Origin: Datura wrightii
Lineage: Eukaryota > Streptophyta > Magnoliopsida > Solanales > Solanaceae
Reading direction: 5' to 3'
DNA length: 64,000 nucleotides
Assembly (NCBI GenBank): GCA_035772735.1
Contig: JASDFA010000010.1
Span: 178,647,501 to 178,711,500 of the forward strand
The translations under genes were made by a program, and so were the position numbers. The notes under the pieces were generated by a model. The model ran no database searches and was not told where the DNA came from. It worked only from the letters and a program-made list of their open reading frames with translations. Shown in pieces: positions 46,356-59,819 of the stretch (position 1 is its first letter; the number at the start of each line of letters is the position of its first letter).

Positions 46356-49300
46356 TTACCAGCTTAGCTCTTCTTGGGGAAGATTGCGACTGTACAAAGG
46401 AAACTCAAAAAGGAGTATTGCTTTGAGCCATTGAGGAAGACTCCCATACACTCCAGGAGGCAGCAGAATAAGAGGGCTGAAACAATTAACATGTCAATTT
46501 TACCATTCTACATTGAAATCAGAGGTAATAGTAGTGAAAACTACAAACCAACCTAGTTTTTCTCTTATATGCTCTATATGCAGCAACATTTCCAAACTTC
46601 TTGTCTGCTGATGCCTGTTTAATTAGAGCAAGTACAGCATAAGTTCATATTCAGAGGCAAATGCAGTAAGACAAAGCAATGATTGTACCTCAAGCAAGGG
46701 TATGCCACTAACAAAAAGGAGCAGCAAGCTTATTAATACTGGTCCAAATACAACTAGCCATTCAGCACCCTCTAGGACTGGTGTGGAAGCCAGGAAGATT
46801 CCCCACCAAAGAAAAATCTGAAGAGCAGTATAAAATGTTTAGCTAGTCTAGTTAAAGATGAAACTGGAAAAATGTGAAAATTGAAACCAAGAAAAGAAGA
46901 TTGTAAAATTGCAGCTTTACATGGTTTTCATACTTCTCATTGGAAGAGTAACATGTGGTCTTTATGTTGAATAAAAAAATATTATATTCATAGCCTTAAA
47001 TTGAGAAGTCGACTCCTTCTTCCTCGGCCATCTCATGATCAACCAGAAAATACTTTCTTTTGGACTTTTCTGCATATAAGAATGCAGCAGGGTGAAGCAT
47101 GCAACTGCCTAATTGGTATACTAGTAATCAAAGATATCGACCAGCAATCTATAGCAACAGCGGATATGAGTCACATTTAACAAGACCCAAAATTGAAAAT
47201 GTCAATGTATTCTTGTGGCGAACAATGTAATACTTTCATGCATAACACAAAGAAAAGTGACGTGCCAAAATCAACGTTAGAGAGCGTTTAGTCATGGTTC
47301 ATGTTGCAGCGTCCAAATGAGATGGGAAATGATGTTCCCATGCCTGAAGGGTGAGTAATGCATAAGAACATACTCACATCTTCCACGCCCCTCCGACGTA
47401 CTTTCCTCAATCAATCAAAAGAAGAGGAAAGGTTCACAATAGAGCAAAAAATTCATGTGCTACACTCATTGTATTGATGCCAGCTAGAATAGACTCCTCA
47501 CAAACTCAATTATTTGCTATAGAGGTTGTCAAAATATAAAATTGTGTACCCTTGCTTGTATAAAATAATTTACTTTTTTTAAGAAAAGAACAAGATTTGT
47601 GCACTTAGATCCCAGGAGCAAGAAAATCAAATCCACCAAGATGCTCTGGAACCAGTTCCTGTGCATCTTCTGACTTGGCACTCTTTCTGGACACCTAATC
47701 TGACTTATTTCTCTCTTTTTTCTTTATATCTTGACCTTTATCTCTCCTTTGCCCTTTATTTCTCCACCATGTACAGGTTCCAAGTTCCAAACAGAGATCT
47801 AACTAAGATATCATACAGTACCATAGGTCAACAACATAGGCCTAGCTCGAGGAAACTCTTCATAGTACAAAAAACATGTCAGCCATTCAAAACTAGCTCA
47901 GTCCACCTATCCATCAAGAATACTACTTTTTGTTTCTGTTACAGGTTAAGGGGACACAACTTCAATGATGTGGGATATTTCTTATACTAGATCTGCATAC
48001 TTGATTCCCCCAAGGTGGGTTTGTTGTGTTCAGTCTAATGTCCCTAGGGTGAAAAATAGCTCCTACATGAAATTTTTTTTACAATCGATAGCATCACCAT
48101 TGATTCATCAAAATAAGCTCTATGTCTCATCATAAGTCACAAGAATTCTAAACGCAGTATCTAGCCATCCACAGATGTCATGGTATCTGCACCGTGTATC
48201 GTTGAACAGGCACCAATTATAAAGCCAAAGAACCAGAGCTTTCAGCTTTCAGTGTATGGTTAAATGCTATTATATGTTTAGTATAACACTTCAACTCTGC
48301 CAACCACAACCCCCACTCCATATCGGGAAGAAATAGGCAATATGTGATTTCGAAAAATAAAAAGGAAACTACATAGGTAATCAAGTATATGCCATTGAAG
48401 CATGTGCCTTGTGACTTCTCCAAGAGAGCACCTTTTTGTAGCATGGACTCGTATAGTCATATAACTCTCATATATACCTACTTTGGTTGAGCTCAGTTAC
48501 TAAGAGAAAAGCTTAACTACAGAGTACTGTAAAGAGAGTGAGTCACATATAGAGCAAAAACCTACTTCATACAAGTTATAGATTTTATATTTCTAAAATT
48601 GCATCCCATATAACTTTGAAGTCATCAAAATTTTTAAAGATAATGAATAGCAAAGGGAAAAGGATCCAAGGAGAGTTGACACTTTAGGCTTAGGAATGGT
48701 CCAAAACAAAAGTTGTTACCATCTTTTTAATAGGTTCACAACATTGTTTGCACAGGCATGCTATATTTGTTCTTGCGCAGGTATGCTATATTTGTTCTTG
48801 CGCAGGTATGCTATCAGTAGCTCCATCAGGTTGAGCCTCATGGGCATCAAAACTCGCAATAACTTTTACAAACTACAACATCACAGAAGAGACAATTCAA
48901 AAGACTAACCTCACCAAAATAGTTCGGATGACGTGAATATTTCCAAAGGCCAACAGCGCACCACTTTCCTCTGTTTTCAGGGGAGTTTTTAAACGCCAAC
49001 TTTTGTTGGTCAGATGTAATCTCAATCAAAATCCCAATAATCCACATAATCCAACCAATGATGTCTTGAGCCTGGACAGACGGCTGCTTGTCACTTGCAT
49101 TAACAACTGTCACTGGTAAAGTAACAGTCCATACCCAGATTGCCTGCAATTAAAATTAAGTTGTCATTCATAAAGCAAGAAAACCTCATTCTTCTGTTGC
49201 CTGCAAAAGGAATTAAGTTGTTATTCACTAAAGCGAGGCTATCTCTTTCTGTGGAGAGCAAAATCAATATAAGCAACGCAACTTATGAGATGGTTGGATA

Positions 49301-52300
49301 AAAAGAAACAAAACCTGAAGTATCCAAAATATTGCCAGTTTTCCAAGATTGTCACGTTTGTCATCAAAACGTCTGTCCTCCCCCCACTGTAATATCCTGA
49401 TAAAAACGAGGGAAATGACAAAGCTAATGTACCTCCGATTCTGCAATATTTGTTTTAAGCAATTGGATATAACTTTTGACATGAATATAGTAACCATTCA
49501 AACCAATATATTTTATCATTGGGAGAGTGAGCCTTGTAATTAGTTCTTTTCAATTATGACCTCTTTTGAGCAATATAAAGAGTTACTAGCTTTAAACAAT
49601 ATTTTCTAATTTCTGAACTGAAAAGGAATATCAAAATTCCTAAGGTAGGTTATTGTAACCACAGGAACGATGAGAAAATAATGTGCTCAACCAACCATTT
49701 GCAAAGTTACTTCAAGAAGGGCCCGTTACTTTTAGAAAGGAAAACGGAGCTTTAAAGGTATAGAAGTTAGTCAATTAGGACTATTCCTTAATGGAAAACT
49801 ACAAAAGAAGTTCATACATTTTTTTTCATAGGTACTTGGACAATTCATGGATGCGAAAAGATGTGTAGAAGTATAGAAGTAAAGGTATTGCAACCTGAAA
49901 GCTCTTCAGTTTTAGTTATCTTTGTATTCAACCTTCCAGCATTGCATACTTATCGAAGCATCACATAAACTCATACACCACAGCTACAGAATTTAAATGC
50001 GCAGAATTATTTACTGGGATCTATTTATTTTTTTTGCATAAATTTTTAATCCATTATAGATGTGACCATAAAGTTTTCCTTATACTTCTCCTTCCTCGCC
50101 CTAAGCAGTTCTCTTTATCTTTCTCTACTGATCTTCTATATTTTCTTCTCTTCCTCCCCAGATCCGCCCCACCCAAGATTGTTTTTAGATCTCAAAATAG
50201 TGATGCAAGTTCAAAAGGGACTGATATAGGTTGGCCATATTGTAGAGTAGCCGAGGAAACATATTGGAGCTTCTTTTTCTTTTTTAATAAAGGTACCTTA
50301 ATATTAGGACTACTTATCAAAGTGCCCTTTGAGATACTCATAAAAATTATTTGAATAGATGCGCAAAGTTGGAATATGTTATACACAATTAGAGTATTGA
50401 AAGGATCATAAGTTTTCTTATAGATATCTATAATTTTCGAACATCGTACGGAATACAGGGAGAAAAGTTCTGGAATAGAAGTACCAATAGAGAGCTTCTT
50501 ATATCTTTGCATAGGATGATATTTTTTCCCTTTCGATCAAATCTTTACAAAGGATGATAATAAGCAAAACAAGAAAGGAATATATACAAGTTTAACAATA
50601 TAATTAACACTGGTCATACCTCATTAACAGAAATAGCCCCAGCCGAAGGCCCCATAACACTACAAATAAAGACAAAACCACCTGAAAGACAAAAAGGTCA
50701 AACAGAATAAAATGCTATCCAACAATTTCTTGAGCACTTTCAATTACATTTTCGAGCAAATGCAGATCAATAAAACATAAAATGACTCCAAAACGTGCGA
50801 GATAAAATAAAAATGCTCAAAATTTAAATTCTCTGATAGAATACTGGAAATTCTAAAGCTAATACTGTCAAATTTCAACTTGCAATGAATGTGAGGGTCC
50901 CATTTAGAACAATGGAAGTGGTTGTTACAGAAAGCTCCTGGCAACTGACTAAATGTACATGGGGCACAGGAGAGAGGAAAGAAGTTCGGGGGGGGGGGGG
51001 GGGGGGGGGGGGGAGGGTAACTGAGGGAAAGTGACTACCAGCCAAGCCCTTATCGAGATTAGAAAAAAACTTTCTAAAGTAACTTTAACAAAAATAACCA
51101 AACTTCTAAATGGTTTCCAAATCAGCGATCGACACAAAATGTTACCTGTCGAAAGTACCATGAACCCTTTAGAATCAAGGTCAAAATAGCGAGTACAATG
51201 AAGTTCGTAGTTCCTGCATCGAAACAATTGACAGAAAACTAGTAAGAAAGTTAACCTTGATGTATTCGAAAATAAAATACTTAAACTTTAAATAAAAAAT
51301 GGAGATGAAACAGAATTATATCCGAGTCCACTAGATTCATAGTGCACCCTAAGAAACTTAATACCCTCCTTGTACCCGAGGCATAGGATTATTTTCTTCT
51401 AAGATAAAACAAATAAACCATACTGGTGTAGCGATACTTCAAACCATGTACAACGAACTCAAAGAACAACCAAGTCACACTTAGAACTTACTTTACAATT
51501 GCAGAAAGGAGAGAATTTCAAAATTTTTTGTAGTGAAAAAACTTAATTATTAGTATGAACGAAGTAAATTTGGTCCACAAAGATATATCAAGACCAAAGT
51601 CAAGCGACAACAACAGCGCGAGAGGAGACTCTCTTCCCAACTGTTTATAAGCTAGAAGAAGTGCTTCTACATATAAGCACATTAGTCTTGCTCTCTCTCA
51701 CCAATGAGGGACAAAGTCCCTAATGAACTTTTCCATTTCCCCTCCAATTTTGAATTTGTTATTTCCCTCCATTTTGAAATCTTTCATTTCCCATTCATGC
51801 CACCTACAAAACCCAACAAAAGTATCCCCCAAAACTGTCACCATATAGGTATATTATAAATTCAAGTCAGAGATTACTATTCATAACAAAGCTGCTCCAC
51901 GACAAACACTACCATGGTGAATAATGACTGGATGATTAAGAAATGTAAAGTAAAGAGGGAACATCACTCTTTTAGCATAGGTATCTAGAATCTATTCCCA
52001 ACACAATAACCTTGTCATGAATCTCTTAAGGCCAAAATAGATTGTCCCACAGTTTAAAGAGGCATTTTGTGAAGAATAAACCCACCCATGGCCTAGATAA
52101 TAGTAAAACCTAGTCTGGAATAGTCCAATCATTGTTAACAATGCATCAGCAAGCTAATGTGCTTGCGTAAACTAACTTAAAACTATAAAGATAGATATAT
52201 GTACTACAAAGCACATTAGAGCGTCACATTAAGCAAGAATAGGCTGTGTGTTAACCAAGATAGATAGGCATGTAAAAAAGTAAAACAAAGAGATTAACAA

Positions 52301-53587
52301 GAAATTGTACTGTGGTGTACAGTTATGGTAGCATCTTTGACGGCTTGTGCTATCGATGGAACATGAGAGCCTAACCCAAAAGACTTGCCTATTAGGTGTG
52401 CGAGCTAATCTATAGGCCCATTTCTAATACTCTTTGCAGTCAACGAGGGGCAATTGGTTCATAACAATGGCCTCTGCTGATAAGAAAATGGAGTTAGATT
52501 CAGCCAAGAGTAGCCTTGAAAAACTTCTGCTTTATGAAGAAAGATAGAGAATAAGCACCTTGAACCAGATTCAGAACTTGTCTCTGTGTGGCAGGAAGCT
52601 CTAAATTTATTTCATACATTACTTTCTTCTCAAGGTTCGGTGCTTGAAGATGAGATCCTTGAGACCATCCCCTCTCTAGTCACTTGAGGACCAACAACCT
52701 TGTTGGTCATGGCTGACACCACTTCTTTGATTCAAGCCACCATTCCTGACACCCCTTTGCCCATATGGTCAGGACTGACATTTTTTTTTTCTTTTTCTTT
52801 TGGGGCCTAATTGGTCATGGCTGACACCACTCTAGGATACCACTCTGAGTCGTGGTCTCAAGCATTGATCAACCAATTGTTACAAACTAAACAACGAGCC
52901 CAGCCCAAAATTAGGTAGGAGAGCCCATTCAACCTATAAACTCGCTACTAACCATCATAAAGGACAATTGGTTCACAACAGCTTGAAGCACACCATATAA
53001 AGAATGTATTGACATCTACAAGAAAGACACAGTGCTTCGCTGTTCCAGTTATTACATAAAGGTTACAATAAACAAGAAAGTGATTGTCTAACATTGTGGT
53101 TCACTGTTAAAAGAGCTTTTATTACTTACTAAATCTCAAAAGAATAGACCATCCAACACCTCTGATCAGTCCAAAAAAAAAAACAGGAGAAAAAGCAAGA
53201 AGCATAAAAGCAAAACAATACCAGAAAGTCTGTCGGACTGAACTTTTATTGAATTTCAAAAAAAAAAAATTTTTTTTCCTATTCTTTTTTGTGGATAAGG
53301 TTGGATTTCAAGAACTTAGAAAAGGAAAATTCAAGAAACAAAAAAGATAAGCTGATGAAGATGATAGTAATCTTACCCGCAAAGTCAGTAACTTTATCAA
53401 ACTTGAGGAGTGCTGTGATAATGAAAAAAATAAACTGATAAACCAACTGCAAAAAGGATTATAGAAAAAATAGCCGATCATAATTCGAAGAAGCTCCATG
53501 AAGGAATATAACAAACAAACAAGAAAGAAGGGAAAAAGAAAGTGGTACTGTAACAATGGCAGTGAGGCCCAAGAAATGGGAGTCCAT
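46356..53587 (-). CDS. DUF1295 / steroid 5-alpha-reductase-like integral membrane protein
   Basis: Nine exons in transcript order: 53587-53549, 53446-53377, 51213-51146, 50681-50620, 49396-49315, 49143-48910, 46817-46689, 46614-46553 and 46476-46356. All splice sites are GT-AG and frames join without a break, giving 288 residues. Members of this family (relatives of the 3-oxo-5-alpha-steroid 4-dehydrogenase C-terminal domain and isoprenylcysteine methyltransferase fold) are multi-pass membrane proteins; the plant branch is largely uncharacterised. Visible features: six or seven hydrophobic segments, an ILQWGEDRRFDDKRDNLGKL cytosolic-type loop (about 80-99), and the conserved cofactor-region motif GLWKYSRHPNYFGE at about 172-185. 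The C-terminus is LPQEELSW. It resembles Arabidopsis At1g73650 as I recall it. The substrate is unknown, so no enzyme name is given. Intron 2 (51214-53376) is about 2.2 kb, and intron 3 (50682-51145) holds a 26-base G run. Confidence 0.93.
48756..48817. repeat. 25-bp minisatellite, about 2.5 copies, in an intron
   Basis: Units at 48756-48780 and 48781-48805 are nearly identical (GYATGCTATATTTGTTCTTG then CGCAG), followed by a partial copy GTATGCTATCAG. It lies in intron 6 of the DUF1295 gene and has no coding role. Confidence 0.85.
50988..51013 (+). repeat. Poly-G run of 26 bases (poly-C in the transcript)
   Basis: An uninterrupted G26 on the plus strand lies in intron 3 (50682-51145) of the minus-strand DUF1295 gene. 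In the pre-mRNA it is C26, about 130 bases after the 5' splice site. Length may be unreliable because long homopolymers assemble poorly. Confidence 0.95.
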
Positions 53588-56500
53588 AACTGTCCCCATT
53601 CGTCTTCTCAAGCTCCAAAGGCAACCAAATTAATTTGTTTATGTCGTGTCGTTCAATGAAGCTGTATAAATTCCTTATACTGCGTCACCACTTCGACTGG
53701 GCCGCGTAATATCTGTGGTTAAGATTTCTTATGTTGTCAAATCTTATGCCCCTAATCATTAATAGGCTAACATTATCAGGCATTGCCGAACCGATAAGAT
53801 TGCACGTTTTGCTCTTTAAATATATTAATTTTTAATTTTTATTTTTTATAATTGAGATTATATTTAATAGAATATAAGTCTTTTAGACTACAATTATATT
53901 TAGATATAATTTATAAATATTATGATATAAAAATATAAATTTATATCTCATAAAAATTTATTTTCTAAGAGAAATAAAAAATAAAGGTCACCGTGAAATA
54001 GAAATAAAAATGCAAATGACCTACCGAGCCTTCTTCTTGCTAGAGAAACTCATGTATATGAGTATATATCTATGCGGTTGTTCATATAAAATGTTCTTAT
54101 TTTGAGATGAAATTTAATTTTTGCTCATTAATTTGTGATCTTTAATTTTTGTCTTTTAGTACCTTAAATAATAATAAAAAAAAGGTTGAAGATACCCCTA
54201 GCAGGAAAAAAAAGTCATATAGCATAAATTTTTATATAAATTATATCTCAGCGTATAAGTTTAGCAGTATGAACTTGTGTCTAGAGACAAAAGTTTAGTA
54301 GCATAACTTGTGCTTTGATTCAGACATCCAGTAGAACTATGTCTTATAGGGCTAACTTGTGTTTGGCGATTTTTTTCTTAATATTAAGGATAAATATTTA
54401 TGCTGTAAATTAGATAATATTTAACATATGTCTAATAAAATTAAGTCATAATTAAAAATGTGTTAGATAATAAAATTTCTTAAATGAGAAATAAAACTAA
54501 AAATTAAAGATGACGAACTTGAAAAGCAAAAATTAGAAACCATTTTAAACTAAGGATAATCTGTGAAAAAACTCGTATCCATGGAAAAAGCGAGTCCATC
54601 ATTTATGTGGGCCTAACCCGGAAATATAACAATTGATGGCCCCACATTCAAAATTATAAAGCCCAAATGCTTCACCACTCGCACCCTATTTTTGGGAAGT
54701 TTTATTTTTAAAATTTGTAATTTTTATTGTTATTCAAAAACATATGGAATTACTTTTGATATTGAAAAATAAAATGCAAGATAAATAGAATTTGCAAGGG
54801 AAAAATTTTAAGTCTTCTAACGCAATTAAAATTCACAAGGCATAAGTTATATTGATAGAGATTTAGTTTTCAAAACTTTTGCAGAAATTTGCAAAACATA
54901 ACTTATTCATCCGAACTTATATCGGTAGAGGATAAGTTCTCTAAATCTTTGCGGGATAAAAAAATAATCTAAATTTTTAGAAATATTCTTACGAATTGAA
55001 TACTACATAAATTTTTATTAAATGAGAGATAAAGACAAAAATTAAAGACTCTGAACCGGACGTTAACGCCCTGTAGAGTCCAAGATATGATGTTATCACC
55101 CCTGAAGTCCAGGAATAGTTTATCCTGCAAAATTTATAAGAAAAAGTGTTAGGGTCACTCTCAAAAATGTAGGATTGAGAGGAGCAAGATGTAGGCCTTT
55201 GGCCAAATGATGCTTCTAATGGTCTATTTAGTGGCTCGAATTCATCCTACCGAATATAGATGTTGGTCATATCTAGAATTTATATTCACTTGTTCGCTTC
55301 TGCATCACCAAATATATTCTCATATATTAATTTGAGGAATAAAAATTAAAAATCATGTTAAAATAGAAATAATCCTTGCAAAAACTTGGTCTGAAACCTC
55401 TTCCATCAAGCTGTTTGGACGGTTCAAATTGAAATGCTTTGAGTTTACCATGAAGAAGCTCATTATTATTCAAATTTAGAAAGAAAAATACTCTTTACAA
55501 ATAGTTGAAAAACAAAATACTTTTTATTTCTCTTTTTAAATAAATTCATTATCTAAAACCAATAAACACAAATCCAACGCTCATCAACAGTAGGAGATCC
55601 CAGAATCAACACTTATATTCTTGAATATCTGTGAAATATTTAAAATTTATTAGTATCGGGTATTCACACCAAACAAATATATATACTTCTCTCATTTATT
55701 CTTGATTAATTAGTACATATTTTAATTATATTAAATCACTTAACCGTAATAATGAGTTAGAGTTAATTTTATATAAATAAATATATATATTCGGTGAAAG
55801 TAAATATTTACCGTTCAAAAAGATGGAAATGACTATGAAAGTAATATTTGCAAAATACTTCTCCTGCTCTCTATGTAATATGCTTTTCTAATTCTGCCTT
55901 TAAAACTGCATACACTAATTAAAACGAATTAATACACCATATTAAGTAATATTCTAGCATTATTGTTTACTCATAGCATAAAGAAAGTCATGTTAGTTAA
56001 GAATCAATTACTATTAGATTTGTTTATTATATCGAATATTTATTACTTCAAAAAAGGAGAGAACAAACTGTTCTAGATGTACAATAATATTTGTCATGAT
56101 AATGAATTTGAACCACGATTTCACCTTTAAAAAAAATATATTATAACATATTTATGGTCATTAATTTCAAAATTTTTATAGCTCCACAAATATTGTTATA
56201 TTTTTAAAATAATAATTTTTAATTTTTTTTTCTTATATTGTTACTGATTTTAGTTATATCTTTTATGAAATTTATGTTGAAATGAAAGCAAGAAAAGAAG
56301 AAAGTCAAAAGGCAAATGCAGTGATGTAGAAAATGTACCAAAAAGAAAAGAACCAATTAAGTTTCTTTTCTCTTTATATATAGTCTGCCACTTATGAATC
56401 TGCTTTCACTTTCAAGTCCTAACTTTCCTCCTCAATTTTCTAAATTTTCAAAGACTATTTGGCGGTCTCTATTAGGGATGGTTTGGCAGGAAGTATTAAT

Positions 56501-56906
56501 ATAGAAAAAGTATGATTAAAGATGAAACTGTTCTTGAAATTTCTCAAGTATATATTTTTAATACCTTAAATTAAATCGTGGATAATAAATAATTTCAGCT
56601 TTACTAATTTTAATATTATTACTATTTGTTCAATACTTCCTCTGTTCTTTTTTTAGTTATCAAGATAAAGTTTCATACAATTCTTAAAAAAAATAGCTGA
56701 GAGTGTGATTTGGCTAGCATGTTTTTTATTAAATCTTTAGTCTCTATCGATTTACGTGTCTTTTAATTTTAGAATAATTAATGATAAAGGTAATTTTGAA
56801 AAAAAAATTGATTCTCTCTTGATATTTTAAATTAACAAATACTCATTCTATCCATCTTTATTGCCTAGTATCGACTTGACACATGCTTTAAGAAAAAATA
56901 ATGATA
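53588..56906. other. AT-rich intergenic DNA upstream of the DUF1295 gene
   Basis: The first few hundred bases must include the promoter of the minus-strand gene; a moderately GC-rich leader lies at 53588-53720. Beyond that the DNA is AT-rich with no gene. A possible mariner-type end (CTTCCTCTGTTC, 56638) has no partner that I could pair. Confidence 0.45.
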
Positions 56907-57408
56907 CTTCATCCGTTTCATTTTAATTGTTAGGGCTACTAAAAATAGTTGTTTCAAAATAATTACTAGTTTCAAAATTCAAGAGATAATTGAACGTATT
57001 TTTTCAATTGTACCCTTGGGGGTCATTTGGTAGGAAGGATGGGATAAATAAAGTTATCTCTATGGATTGGATATCTCATGGGATTAGTTATAGCACCATA
57101 TATACGGGATAACTTATCCCATCATTATGGTATAAATAGTGGGATAAATAATTCCAGGACTAATTAATACCTCCAACCAAACACTGAATAAAATTATCCT
57201 GCATTTTATCTTGAGATTATTTTTTCTTATCCCTCATACCAAACGACCCCTTAGTACTTAAAGTCATTCTAAAATGTGAAAAGAATTATTATTGTATGTT
57301 TTCAAAAAATTACCAGGGTTATATTAGTCAAATTATCATCCTTATTAATCTTTTCTTTATGAGTATGCAAAGCTTATCATAACGATTAAAATGAAACAAA
57401 GGGAGGAA
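56907..57408. mobile_element. Stowaway-like MITE interrupted by a nested MITE
   Basis: Outer ends are CTTCATCCGTTTCATTTTAA and, as complement, TTCCTCCCTTTGTTTCATTT. The left and right halves match the uninterrupted relative at 58047-58329 (shared AATTATTAT, TACTTAAAGTCATTCTAAAA, GGTTATATTAGTCAA). The halves are split by a separate element at 57019-57250. Confidence 0.7.
57019..57250. mobile_element. Nested Tourist-like MITE
   Basis: Inverted ends: GGGGTCATTTGGTAGGAAGG at left and the complement GGGGTCGTTTGGTATGAGGG at right. The flanking triplets TTG (57016-57018) and TTA (57251-57253) are a near-match to a PIF/Harbinger 3-bp target duplication. Removing it joins the outer MITE to match its relative at 58047-58329. 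Confidence 0.75.
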
Positions 57409-58046
57409 TTTTACTATATCATTCTTTGAATATAATAAATTCCATGCTTTGAAAAGTGTATTGTAAAACGACTATAGTTAATTATCTCTTAATTTTCTAA
57501 ACCGGCTAAATAAAATAGATTGGTTAGCAAGTAAAAATAAATAAATAAAAATATTTAAAAATAATTATTTTTAATAACCATAATAACAAAAAAAAAGTAT
57601 TTTTTTAATTTATGTGACGCGCTTTTTTGGGATTTAGAAAATTCTCCAATATTCAAGGTGAAAAACAGAAAAGGTAATGTATGAGTTCGTTGGTGTAATA
57701 CTTGGTCTTGTTGTTACTCATATTTGGCATTTGCATTAAATATGGGAAAAAACTTTTCATATGTCAATTTTTTAAATTATAATTATTTATATTTAATTAA
57801 TTATATATTTAAAATAAAATTATATATCAAGAATTTTCATGCTTTAGAATGAAGACATGTTTTAGGTCAAACAAATAGGGTACACCTTTTTTCTCTATCA
57901 CATGATTGATAGATTTTTATAGGAAGTCACTATTTCTGTTTTCCCACTTGGAGCAAGTGTATACTTCACGCCCCTAAACATACATTGCACCGCCAATTGT
58001 TGACTTTGGGATTCTCCACTTTTGGACTCCTCTAAACAATTACGTA

Positions 58047-58329
58047 TTCCTTCTACTTTAATTTACATCAATCGTGTTATTTTAATTGTCAGGTATATTA
58101 AAAGTAATTATTTTAAAGTATTTGTTAATTTTAAATTTAAGAAATAATTAATTATATTTTTTTTCAATTCTACCTTTGATACTTAAAGTCATTCTAAAAT
58201 GTAAAAATAATTATTATTATTTGTTTTCAAAAAATGAATAGGATTATATTAGTCAAGTTATTATTTTTATTAATTTTTTTTAACGGGTGCGTAAATCTTA
58301 TCCTAGTAATTAAAACAAAACGGAAGGAG
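58047..58329. mobile_element. Stowaway-like MITE
   Basis: The left end TTCCTTCTACTTTAATTTAC pairs with the complement of the right end, CTCCTTCCGTTTTGTTTTAA. TA flanks both ends (58045-58046 and 58330-58331). It is the uninterrupted relative of the element at 56907. Confidence 0.7.
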
Positions 58330-58340
58330 TATGTGTTGAC

Positions 58341-58605
58341 TCCCTCCGTTTCCTTTTTTTATTTGTTAGGATAAGAATTACATATTTTTTTTTAAAAAAA
58401 TTAATAAGATTGTAATTTAACTAATACAATTCTATTAATTAATAGATATCTTTTAAAAATATATAGTAATTATTCTTTTTACATTCTGCAGTGACTTAAG
58501 TTAGAGTTAGAAAAAAAATTAATTATTTTTTGAATTATAAAACTAGCAGCTATTTTGAAATAACTATTTTAAATATACTTATCAACTAAATAAAAACGAA
58601 AGGAT
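58341..58605. mobile_element. Stowaway-like MITE, adjacent to the previous one
   Basis: The left end TCCCTCCGTTTCCTTTTTTT pairs imperfectly with the complement of the right end, ATCCTTTCGTTTTTATTTAG. It starts 11 bases after its neighbour. Target duplication is not clear and borders are approximate. Confidence 0.55.
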
Positions 58606-58609
58606 TACT

Positions 58610-59819
58610 TGATAAAAAAGAATTTAAAAAGCGAATAACTTTTGTTTTTAAATTTGTGATCTTAAATATTCATAAAATATTATATAGTTATAATTTTTTT
58701 GAAAATTTATAATAATAAACATAACATAATATTTATAACACCACATAATCTTCTTATTAAAAATTAAAGTAGAAACGTAAAATTAATTATTTTTAAATTA
58801 TTAACAAAATAATATTGCATAAATCGATATATAAACAGCGTAGAACATGTTTGGACTTAATTGATGCCGCATGATTTCACTAAAGTATACTATATTTGTA
58901 TTAAAATTTTAATTAATTTGTAAAATTTATTAGAGGGCAGCTACCCATTACAAGTTTTGACGTGTAAAATTGGTTAGCTAATATCGTCTAATTAGTCTGC
59001 TGAAGTGCTACACTTTTTCTCATCAATATGACATTTTAATTTTCACTTGGATTCAAAATTAAGCACACCATTCTTGGATCATATGCACTTAAACTAGATC
59101 AATATAATAGGACAAGACTAGGGTTGCAGCAAATAATTAAAGAAAGATAGAGTAAGTATATCTAAATTGGGGTTGAATTCCCATGCAAGTCCAAAACAAA
59201 ATACTTTAATTCTTCAACAAATTTAAATTAGAAAAAATAGTTAACGGGCAGTTTTTAAAATGAAAATCTATTAAAACTTTGATTAGGATTTAACTCAAAT
59301 TGTTACTACATTTTAAGTTGAATCATTTGTTAAATGTTCCTTTAGGAAGTTTGTTCCCTTTTCTTTTGATCTTCTGCTTTTGGTTGGCACTAATTGTTTT
59401 TTTTTCTTCCACTTTATCTTATCAATAAAAAATAAAGTAAAGGCAAAAGGAAGTTTTGAGGACTCGAAACATTTTCATTGCAACTCTGCTGATTAGTCAG
59501 CCACGCAGCTAACAAGAAGACAAATTGATGCATCTCCAACAAACCCAAAATCATTCTAATCATTTGCACCAAACCTAATCAATTACTCATTCACAAACAA
59601 AAAAATCCAATAAATATAATTTCATAATAATAAAATTGAAAAATAATAGAGTTTGAGAGTAGTAATAAAAATATTTGATAAGAAAAATTATAAGAATGCT
59701 CCATCATTACTAACCTTCTATTATGATTTTCGACTTTCATATTCTTCTGTATAGAGTCATAATCTCGGTAAATTGCAAGTGTGTCATGTTTTAGATAATC
59801 ACTTATTTTTAATATTTGT
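58610..59819. other. AT-rich intergenic DNA, nothing recognised
   Basis: No gene, RNA gene or transposon ends could be assigned. Confidence 0.4.
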
